A stretch of 64,000 nucleotides of DNA, taken from Peptostreptococcus russellii (GTDB taxonomy: Bacteria; Bacillota; Clostridia; Peptostreptococcales; Peptostreptococcaceae). The notes below the pieces were generated by a model. It saw nothing but the letters and a program-made list of their open reading frames with translations. It made no database searches and was not told where the DNA came from. Position numbers and translations under genes: made by a program. Where the stretch lies: positions 310,001-374,000 of the forward strand of contig NZ_JYGE01000003.1 in the NCBI RefSeq assembly GCF_003012055.1, read 5' to 3'. This document shows positions 53,517-61,458 of the stretch, in pieces. Position 1 is the stretch's first letter; every line of letters begins with the position of its first letter.

Positions 53517-56500
53517 ATGAAGAATTTTGTTGAGTTTTTGGAATCTATAGAAATAACAAAAGAAAACTTAATTAGAGGTTTTGAAGAAGTTATAATAGAA
53601 AAAACTATATATAAAAAAAGAACTGGAAAATGCTCTTTTTATATAAAATCAAAGTCTATACTACTGCATGACAGACTAGATAATGTATGGCAAGAGATGG
53701 AAAACAAGCTATGCCCTCCTCTTGGATCTATAAAGCTAATACTAAGGGTAGAAGGTTTGGAGAAGAAAAGTTTAAAAAGTATTATGAAAAAATATTGGCC
53801 AAATATTTTTTATTTAATAAAGACGGAGTGTCCTTCAGTTTTAGCTTATGGACGAGACTTAGAACATCTTTGTATAGAAGATACCCTTAAGATAAAAGCA
53901 CCAAATTCATTTATTTATAATAGGCTTTTAGATAAGAAAATTGATGAAAAAATAGAAAATATGATTCTAGAAGAGCTAGGAATAGAAGTAGATGTATTTC
54001 TTGAAAAAGCAAAGAGCAACATTAACGATAAAAATGAGATTGAAAAGATTTTAGAAAAGCAAGAGTTAGAAGCTCAAAAGATTATATCGAGACTAGAGAT
54101 AAAAAGCGATCTAGAAAAAAATATAGAAGCAGAAGATAAATATGTAGTAGAATTTGAGAATGACCCAGATATAATATATGGTGAAAATGCAGATGCTTTC
54201 CATAAAGATATTAAGGATATAGATGAAAATACTAATACAGTATCTATAACAGGAAAAGTCTTTACTGTTGAATCAAAGGAATTGAAAAATGGTAAAACTC
54301 TATATAGTATTTTTATAACTGATTATAGCTCTGCAATATGCTGTAAGGTTTATCTAAATGATATGAACAAAGATTCGGTAATTAGTCAAACAAAAGTAGG
54401 AAGCTATCTAAAGCTTAAAGGTGATATTTTAAAAAATTATTATACTGGTGATATAGAGATGAATATTACAGGCATAAAAAAGGAAAAAGAAGTTATAAAA
54501 AAAGATACTTCAAAGGAAAAAAGGGTGGAGTTACATGCACATACTCAAATGTCTGCTATGGATTCTGTTGTGCCTGTAAAAGAGCTTATTAATAAAGCTT
54601 TAGACTGGGGGCATCCAGCTGTTGCTATCACAGATCATGGTGTCGTACAGGCTTTTCCAGATGCTATGAATGCTTCAAAGGGCAAGGATATAAAGATATT
54701 GTATGGAGTAGAGGCATATTTAGTTGATGATAGTCAAGATATTATACAAAATGCAAATGATGGAGACTTTAATCAGCGTTTTGTTGTTTTTGATATAGAG
54801 ACTACGGGTCTATCTCCAGTAAATGATAATATTACTGAAATAGGAGCAGTCCTTGTTGAAGGTGGAACAATAAAGGATCAGTTTAGTACTTTTGTTAATC
54901 CTCAAATGGATATTCCATACAAGATTCAGGAGTTGACAGGAATAACTAATGAAATGGTGGAAGATGCACCTTTAGTAGAAGAAGCACTTGCAGATTTTAT
55001 GGAGTTTTCAAAAGACGCTATTATGGTAGCACATAATGCTGACTTTGATGCTGGGTTTATAGCTGAGAAATGTGCTTTGGTGGGGATAGAATACTCTCAT
55101 GAAAAAATAGATACCCTAATGTTAGCAAGAGTATTACTGACTAATATTAAAAGGTTCACTTTAGATAAAGTATGCAAGGAGCTGGGAATAAATCTGAAAG
55201 GACATCATAGAGCTGTAAATGATGCAGCTGCAACAGCAGAAATTTTTATAAAATTTTTAGAGCGTTTTAAAAAAGATGGTGCAAAAAAGTTGTCTGATGT
55301 AAATAAAATTTATGGCAAAGTAGATTATACTAAGTTAAGACCAACTCATGCCACTATTTATGCTCAAAATCAAATTGGTTTAAAACATCTATATGAATTG
55401 ATATCAGATTCTCATATAGAGCATTTTTATAAAAATCCTAGAATATTAAAAAGCATTCTTTTGGAGAAAAGAGAAGGTTTAATAATAGGTAGTGCATGTT
55501 CAAGTGGAGAAGTTTATAGTGCAGTTCAAAGAAATAAAAGCGAGAAAGAAATAGAAAAAATATTGGAATTATATGATTTTATAGAAATAATGCCTCTAGA
55601 AAACAATAACTATATGATATTAAATGGAGAGGTAAAAGATGAAGATGAACTTAAAAAAATAAATAAAAAGCTAGTTGATCTTGGAGAAAAGTATAATAAG
55701 CCAGTAGTTGCTACAGGAGATGTACATACTATGTATGCATATCAAAAAATATATAGAAATATATTGAGATATTCCCAAGGATTTAACTTTCTTGATTCAG
55801 GGGAGTGCCTAAACTTTAGAACTACTGATGAGATGCTTTTGGAATTTGATTATCTTGGTGAAGAGAAGGCTTACGAAGTTGTAGTAACAAATACTAATAA
55901 GATAGCGGATATGTTTGAAGAGGTGCTACCGATACCAGATGAAACCTATCCACCAGTTATAGAAGGTTCAGAAGATGAATTAAGAAGAATGTGTTTTGAA
56001 AAAGCTTATAGAATATACGGTGATCCTCTTCCAGAGCTAGTAAAGGCTAGATTAGAAAGAGAGCTTAACTCTATAATAGGAAATGGATATGCAGTAATGT
56101 ATATTATTGCAAATAAACTAGTTGCAAAGTCAATGTCAGATGGATACTTGGTTGGTTCAAGAGGCTCAGTTGGATCATCTTTTGCAGCAACTATGAGTGA
56201 TATTACAGAAGTAAATCCACTTCCAGCTCATTATATTTGTCCTAATCCTGAGTGTAAACACAGCATTTTCTTTGGTGTTGGAGAAATAGGCTCAGGTGTC
56301 GATTTAGAGCCTAAAGATTGTCCAAAGTGTGATACTCCTATGATAAGAGATGGGCATGATATTCCTTTTGAAGTATTTCTAGGCTTTGAGGGTGATAAGG
56401 AGCCAGATATAGATTTGAATTTCTCGGGTGTCTATCAGCCAGTAATCCATAAATATACAGAAGAATTATTTGGTGAAGGCTATACATATAGGGCTGGAAC

Positions 56501-57827
56501 TATAGGAACTGTCAAAGAAAAGACGGCTTTTGGGCATGTAAAAAAGTACTCTGATGAAAATAATTTAGACTATACTTCAGCGGAAAAATCATGGTTATCA
56601 CAGGGATGCAGTGGTGTCAAAAGGACTTCTGGTCAACATCCAGGCGGTGTAATGGTAATACCTGACTATAAGGATGTACACGACTTTACTCCTATACAGT
56701 ACCCTGCAAATGACAAGGAGTCAGGAGTAAAAACAACACATTTTGACTATCATTCAATAAGTGGTAGAATTTTGAAGCTGGATATATTGGGACACGATGG
56801 TCCTACTATAATAAGAATGCTTGAGGATATGACTGGAATAAAAATAACAGATATACCTCTAGATGATAAAGAAACAATGTCGCTTTTCACATCGACAAAA
56901 GCTCTTGGTGTTACTGAAGAAGAAATAGATACACCAGTTGGAAGTCTTGCAGTGCCAGAGTTTGGTACTAAATTTACCAGACAGATGCTTATAGATACTC
57001 AACCTACAACATTTGCAGAGCTAGTAAGAATTTCTGGTCTTTCTCATGGTACAGATGTTTGGGTAAATAATGCACAAGACCTAGTTAGAGGTAAGATTGT
57101 TGGTCTAAAGGAAGTAATATCTACTAGAGATGATATTATGAACTATTTGATTTTTAGTGGACTAAAGCCTAAAATGGCCTTTACAATAATGGAAAATGTA
57201 AGAAAAGGTAGAGGTTTAAAGCCAGAATTTGAAAAAGCTATGATAGATAATAATGTTCCAGACTGGTATATTAACTCTTGTAAAAAAATAAAGTATATGT
57301 TCCCTAAGGCACATGCAGTCGCCTATGTTATGACTTCATTTAGAATAGCTTATTGTAAGGTAAACTACCCAGAAGCATTTTATGCCACTTACTTTACAAC
57401 AAAAGTAGAGGATTTTGATATAGAATTGGTCACAAGGGGAATTGACGTAGTAAAGGCGAGAATGGAAGAAATAAGGGAGCTTGGAAATGATGCAACTACA
57501 AAGGAGAATAGCCAGTATACAATATTAGAAGTAGTTGTAGAAATGTATGCAAGAGGTATAGAGTTTTTGAAAGTAGATCTATATAATTCACACGCCTCTG
57601 AATTTCATATAGCAGGAAAAGGAAAAATTTTGCCACCTATGGTATCTCTTCAGGGAATGGGGCAAAATGCAGCGGAAAGTATTATAGAAGCAAGAAAAGA
57701 AGGAGAATTCCTATCGAAAGAAGATCTTCTAAAGAGAACCAAAGTATCTAAAACTGTAGTTGAAAAGCTTACAGAACATGGAACTCTTAAAGATATGAGC
57801 GAAAAAAATCAAATATCATTTTTTTAA
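53517..57827 (+). CDS. polC: DNA polymerase III, PolC-type alpha subunit
   Basis: PolC is the main replicative polymerase of low-GC Gram-positives. The 1436-aa order is typical: N-terminal domains (1-230), OB fold (about 240-325), PHP domain starting at H340/H342 in ELHAHTQMSAMD, and a DEDD proofreading exonuclease inserted from FDIETTGL with D426 and E428. The PHP remainder comes next, then the polymerase palm with PDIDLNFSG (D964, D966) and a zinc-type CPNPECKH...CPKC segment near 905-935. A helix-hairpin-helix end follows. Start ATG after GGAGAGGGGG. It stands alone rather than next to proS/rimP as in Bacillus. Confidence 0.97.
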   Translation: MKNFVEFLESIEITKENLIRGFEEVIIEKTIYKKRTGKCSFYIKSKSILLHDRLDNVWQEMENKLCPPLGSIKLILRVEGLEKKSLKSIMKKYWPNIFYLIKTECPSVLAYGRDLEHLCIEDTLKIKAPNSFIYNRLLDKKIDEKIENMILEELGIEVDVFLEKAKSNINDKNEIEKILEKQELEAQKIISRLEIKSDLEKNIEAEDKYVVEFENDPDIIYGENADAFHKDIKDIDENTNTVSITGKVFTVESKELKNGKTLYSIFITDYSSAICCKVYLNDMNKDSVISQTKVGSYLKLKGDILKNYYTGDIEMNITGIKKEKEVIKKDTSKEKRVELHAHTQMSAMDSVVPVKELINKALDWGHPAVAITDHGVVQAFPDAMNASKGKDIKILYGVEAYLVDDSQDIIQNANDGDFNQRFVVFDIETTGLSPVNDNITEIGAVLVEGGTIKDQFSTFVNPQMDIPYKIQELTGITNEMVEDAPLVEEALADFMEFSKDAIMVAHNADFDAGFIAEKCALVGIEYSHEKIDTLMLARVLLTNIKRFTLDKVCKELGINLKGHHRAVNDAAATAEIFIKFLERFKKDGAKKLSDVNKIYGKVDYTKLRPTHATIYAQNQIGLKHLYELISDSHIEHFYKNPRILKSILLEKREGLIIGSACSSGEVYSAVQRNKSEKEIEKILELYDFIEIMPLENNNYMILNGEVKDEDELKKINKKLVDLGEKYNKPVVATGDVHTMYAYQKIYRNILRYSQGFNFLDSGECLNFRTTDEMLLEFDYLGEEKAYEVVVTNTNKIADMFEEVLPIPDETYPPVIEGSEDELRRMCFEKAYRIYGDPLPELVKARLERELNSIIGNGYAVMYIIANKLVAKSMSDGYLVGSRGSVGSSFAATMSDITEVNPLPAHYICPNPECKHSIFFGVGEIGSGVDLEPKDCPKCDTPMIRDGHDIPFEVFLGFEGDKEPDIDLNFSGVYQPVIHKYTEELFGEGYTYRAGTIGTVKEKTAFGHVKKYSDENNLDYTSAEKSWLSQGCSGVKRTSGQHPGGVMVIPDYKDVHDFTPIQYPANDKESGVKTTHFDYHSISGRILKLDILGHDGPTIIRMLEDMTGIKITDIPLDDKETMSLFTSTKALGVTEEEIDTPVGSLAVPEFGTKFTRQMLIDTQPTTFAELVRISGLSHGTDVWVNNAQDLVRGKIVGLKEVISTRDDIMNYLIFSGLKPKMAFTIMENVRKGRGLKPEFEKAMIDNNVPDWYINSCKKIKYMFPKAHAVAYVMTSFRIAYCKVNYPEAFYATYFTTKVEDFDIELVTRGIDVVKARMEEIRELGNDATTKENSQYTILEVVVEMYARGIEFLKVDLYNSHASEFHIAGKGKILPPMVSLQGMGQNAAESIIEARKEGEFLSKEDLLKRTKVSKTVVEKLTEHGTLKDMSEKNQISFF

Positions 57828-57838
57828 AGGAGAGTGTT

Positions 57839-58708
57839 ATGAATAAAAAAATCAAAATAAACTTATTAAGTATTGGAACAGTGTTTTTCTGGTCTTTAGC
57901 CTTTCCTTTTTCAAAAGTGGCTATGCAACATTTTTCTCCATACGCCTTAGGTTTTTTAAGAGTATGTATTGCATCAGTGACATTATTAATTATAGGAAAA
58001 TTTGCGGGAAATAGACTTCCTAAGTTTAAGGACTTGGGCTGGTTATTTCTAGCGGGTGCTTGTGGATTCGGTATATATCTATTTGCATTTAATAGAGGTA
58101 TTCAAACTTTAACCTCAGCCTCATCCAGTATAGTAATTGCGCTTACACCAGTTATGACGGCAGTGCTTGCACATTATTTGTATAGTGAGAAAATAAATAA
58201 GTTGGGTTGGACGATGTTATTTACAGCATTTTCTGGAGTTGTAATTATGATGCTTTGGGATGGCGCACTTTCTATAAATACTGGTATGTTATGGACTTTA
58301 GGGGCATCTGTAGTATTTTGTGCTTATAATATACTAAATAGAAAGCTATCTGCTATGGGCTATAAAGCAATAGAAATAGTTACATATAGTATGATATCAG
58401 CCATAATTGTACTATCTCCATTTTCTTTTCAGGGGGCAAGAGAGCTGATGAGTGCAAGTACAAAGGATATAGCAGTACTATTAATGTTAGGAGTATTAAG
58501 TAGTGCACTGGCATATTATCTATGGAGTTTGGCCTTGACTATGACTGAAAAGACGAGTGATGTTACCAATTATAGTTTCTTGACTCCATTTGTAGCTACA
58601 CTTATGGGATCAATAGTCCTAGATGAAATACCAGGTATGGGTACTATTATTGGAGGAATTATAATAATAGCTAGTATTATTGTTTTCAGTAAAAAAGGTA
58701 AAGTATAG
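57839..58708 (+). CDS. EamA/DMT-superfamily transporter
   Basis: This 289-aa integral membrane protein has ten predicted hydrophobic segments in two EamA repeats (first with FWSLAFPFSKVAM, second from NTGMLWTLGASVVF). Substrates in this family include amino acids and metabolites and cannot be predicted. It is 11 nt downstream of polC with an AAAGGAGAG site, so it is probably co-transcribed despite no functional link. Confidence 0.88.
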   Translation: MNKKIKINLLSIGTVFFWSLAFPFSKVAMQHFSPYALGFLRVCIASVTLLIIGKFAGNRLPKFKDLGWLFLAGACGFGIYLFAFNRGIQTLTSASSSIVIALTPVMTAVLAHYLYSEKINKLGWTMLFTAFSGVVIMMLWDGALSINTGMLWTLGASVVFCAYNILNRKLSAMGYKAIEIVTYSMISAIIVLSPFSFQGARELMSASTKDIAVLLMLGVLSSALAYYLWSLALTMTEKTSDVTNYSFLTPFVATLMGSIVLDEIPGMGTIIGGIIIIASIIVFSKKGKV

Positions 58709-58853
58709 AGATTAAATGAGATTTTAAATTTTTGTTTATTGGGAAAAAATATTAAACTAATAAGTATAATAAGAGTAAGATTTAGTAAAAAGCTATTAAA
58801 CTAATAAATAGTAATTGATTTTTAAGTATTATTAAGCAATCTTAAGCAATATA

Positions 58854-58883
58854 TAGACAAATCAATGGTTTACGTGATATAAT
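58854..58883 (+). promoter_or_regulatory. Promoter of efp
   Basis: TAGACA (58854-58859), an 18-bp spacer and TATAAT (58878-58883) preceded by TG at the extended -10 position (TGATATAAT). Confidence 0.75.
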
Positions 58884-58934
58884 TATTTGGATAACTATTA
58901 ATATAATATATAATAATAAATTGGAGGAATTAAA

Positions 58935-59495
58935 ATGATAACAGCAAGTGATTTTAGAAAAGGCGTAACTTTTGAAAAAGATGGTCAGCCTTGTCTAGTA
59001 GTTGATTTTCAGCATGTTAAGCCTGGAAAAGGTGCTGCGTTTGTAAGAACAAAGTACAAGAATTTAATTACAGGGGCTACAAGAGAAGAAGCTTTCAACC
59101 CAAGTGATAAGTTCCCAAAGGCTAATATAGAAACAAAGCAGATGCAGTATTTATATAATGATGGTGAATTATATTACTTTATGGACCAAGAAACTTTTGA
59201 TCAGATACCTCTAAACTATGAGCAGGTAGAAGATGCAATAAAGTTCCTTAAGGAAAATGAAGTTGCAACAATAAGATTCCACCAAGGAATGCCTTTCCAG
59301 GTAGAAGGTCCTAACTTTGTTGAGTTAGAAGTAGTAGAAACTGAACCAGGAATTAAGGGCGATACAGCTAGTAATGTTACAAAGGCTGCTACAGTTGAAA
59401 CAGGTGCAGTAGTACAGGTACCATTATTTATTAATGTTGGTGACAAGGTTAAGATAGATACAAGAACAAGTGAATATCTATCTAGAGTAAACTAG
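58935..59495 (+). CDS. efp: Elongation factor P
   Basis: EF-P rescues ribosomes stalled on polyproline. The three OB-type domains and normal 186-aa length are present. The tip loop [10 protein letters not shown] places Lys32 as the residue that would be post-translationally modified; no modification enzyme gene (for example epmA or ymfI-like) is visible in the window. A GGAGG site lies before ATG. It has its own promoter and terminator. Confidence 0.97.
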   Translation: MITASDFRKGVTFEKDGQPCLVVDFQHVKPGKGAAFVRTKYKNLITGATREEAFNPSDKFPKANIETKQMQYLYNDGELYYFMDQETFDQIPLNYEQVEDAIKFLKENEVATIRFHQGMPFQVEGPNFVELEVVETEPGIKGDTASNVTKAATVETGAVVQVPLFINVGDKVKIDTRTSEYLSRVN

Positions 59496-59504
59496 TTAAA
59501 AAAT

Positions 59505-59540
59505 AAAAATACCTGTTCATTATACAGGTATTTTTATTTT
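59505..59540 (+). terminator. Terminator of efp
   Basis: AAAAATACCTGT and ACAGGTATTTTT are perfect 12-bp arms around a 7-nt loop, followed by ATTTTTT. A second purine/pyrimidine hairpin (GAAAAG/CTTTTC) follows at about 59596-59612. Confidence 0.93.
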
Positions 59541-59662
59541 TTAGAACATAGCTATAGTGAAGTAATTCATAAATAAAATAAGAAGTCATAGTGGGAGAAA
59601 AGAAATTCTTTTCTTCCTGCTTACTATTAAGAATAATTAATTAAATTTAAGGAGTGATGGCC

Positions 59663-60373
59663 ATGGCATCGTTTGAGGATGCAATTAATCGAAATATTGA
59701 TGAATTTGAAAAGAAAATAGAATATGATTTTAAAAATAGAGAGTATATACAAATAGCACTTACACATTCTTCTTTTGCAAATGAGCATAAGCAGTTTAAG
59801 TATAATGAAAGACTAGAATTTTTAGGTGATTCTGTTCTTGGTTTAGTAATAAGTGATTATTTGTTTAATGAAAGAAAAGACTTACCAGAGGGCAAGTTAA
59901 CTAAGTTGAGAGCTAATGTAGTTTGTGAAGAATCTCTTAGTAGAGTAGCTAAAAAATTAGATGTTGGAAACTTCCTTTTTTTAGGAAAGGGTGAGAAAAT
60001 CTGTGGAGGAAGAGAAAGAGACTCAATACTTGCAGATGCAACAGAAGCGATAATAGCAGCTATTTACTTAGATGGTGGTATTGAATGTGCAAAAGAATTT
60101 ATACTATCAAACCTAAGGGATATAATATCAAATACAGTAGATGGAAATATCTTCAGAGACTATAAGACGATCTTACAGGAAATCATACAAAAGAAAAATG
60201 GAAAGCTTTCTTACAGACTTGTAGAAGAAAATGGTCCAGATCATAACAAAGAGTTTGAAATGGTGGTAAAAAGTGGACACACAATTTTGGGGCAAGGAAG
60301 AGGAAGAAATAAGAAAGAAGCAGAAAAAGAAGCAGCAAAAAATGCACTAATAAATATGGGAGAAAATATATAA
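59663..60373 (+). CDS. rnc: Ribonuclease III
   Basis: RNase III cleaves double-stranded RNA, including rRNA precursors. The catalytic signature NERLEFLGDSVLG is at residues 48-60, with E52 and D56; a second acidic site is in LADATEAIIAAIYLDGG. A C-terminal double-stranded RNA-binding domain covers about 165-235. The frame opens at a GTG in the ribosome site AAGGAGTG; ATG 59663 is eight bases after GGAG and gives 236 aa. Its stop overlaps the next start by one base. Confidence 0.96.
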   Translation: MASFEDAINRNIDEFEKKIEYDFKNREYIQIALTHSSFANEHKQFKYNERLEFLGDSVLGLVISDYLFNERKDLPEGKLTKLRANVVCEESLSRVAKKLDVGNFLFLGKGEKICGGRERDSILADATEAIIAAIYLDGGIECAKEFILSNLRDIISNTVDGNIFRDYKTILQEIIQKKNGKLSYRLVEENGPDHNKEFEMVVKSGHTILGQGRGRNKKEAEKEAAKNALINMGENI

Positions 60374-61443
60374 TGGCAAGGAAAAAGATAATACCTATCT
60401 TTGTACCACATCAGGGTTGTCCTCATGATTGTATATTTTGTAATCAGCAAAAAATAACAGGTGTTTCTACTGATATGACCGGTGAAAAGACAAGGGAAAT
60501 TATAGAGGAAAGTCTAAAGACTATAGATCTAGATGCAGAAATAGAGATTGCATTTTTTGGAGGAAGCTTTACAGCAATTGATAAGGAAAAGCAAATAGAA
60601 CTTCTTTCAGTTGCAAAGGAATACAAGGATAAAAAAATAGTTAAAGATATAAGAATGTCAACAAGACCAGACTGTATAGATGAAGAAGAACTTCAACTTA
60701 TCAAGGACTATGGAGCGACGATTATAGAGCTTGGAGTACAGTCAATGGATGAGGGAGTTCTTTTAGAAAGTTTAAGAGGACATAAAGCAGATGTTGTATA
60801 TAAAAGTTCGAAGTTAATTAAAGAATTTGGATTTACATTGGGTCTTCAGATGATGGTTGGTCTTCCAACTGATTCTGAGGAGAAGTGTATCTATACAGCC
60901 AAGGAATTTGTAAAAATAAAACCTAGCTTTGTAAGAATATATCCAACATTGGTTATAAAAGATACAGGTCTTGAAAATGCATACAAAGAAGGATATTATA
61001 AATCATTTGAATTAGATGAATCCATTAATATAGTTAAAAAGCTTATAGTGCTTTATATAGTAAATGATATAAAGATTATAAGAGTAGGGTTACAAGCAAC
61101 AGATGATATTCAGTTAGGAATAGATGTTATAGCAGGGCCATATCATCCTGCCTTTAGAGAGCTTGTAGACTCAAGAATGATAAGAGATTATTTGGAGTCA
61201 ATACTTCCAAGAGAATTTAAAGAGATTGTAATAGCCTCTTCAAATTCACATATTTCTACAATAGTAGGGAATAAAAGATGTAATAGAAAATTTATTAATG
61301 ATGAGTACAAGGCAAAATTCAAAACAAGAAGAGATAATAGCTTGAAAGACAAGATGTCAATAGAAGTAGACGGTAAAGTAATTGATGAAATTTCTTTTAA
61401 AGAAATGATTTCAAAGCTAGAAAAAATATATGGCCTGTGTTAA
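60373..61443 (+). CDS. Elp3-like radical SAM protein
   Basis: This 356-aa radical SAM enzyme has the cluster motif CPHDCIFC (C16, C20, C23) and FFGGSFTAID, and it conserves the Elp3-type core (MSTRPDCI, ELGVQSMDEGVL) but lacks an acetyltransferase domain. It is commonly found between rnc and smc in clostridia; the substrate is unknown, with tRNA modification a possibility. It is translationally coupled to rnc by TAATG. Confidence 0.87.
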   Translation: MARKKIIPIFVPHQGCPHDCIFCNQQKITGVSTDMTGEKTREIIEESLKTIDLDAEIEIAFFGGSFTAIDKEKQIELLSVAKEYKDKKIVKDIRMSTRPDCIDEEELQLIKDYGATIIELGVQSMDEGVLLESLRGHKADVVYKSSKLIKEFGFTLGLQMMVGLPTDSEEKCIYTAKEFVKIKPSFVRIYPTLVIKDTGLENAYKEGYYKSFELDESINIVKKLIVLYIVNDIKIIRVGLQATDDIQLGIDVIAGPYHPAFRELVDSRMIRDYLESILPREFKEIVIASSNSHISTIVGNKRCNRKFINDEYKAKFKTRRDNSLKDKMSIEVDGKVIDEISFKEMISKLEKIYGLC

Positions 61444-61458
61444 TCGAAAGGAGATAGA

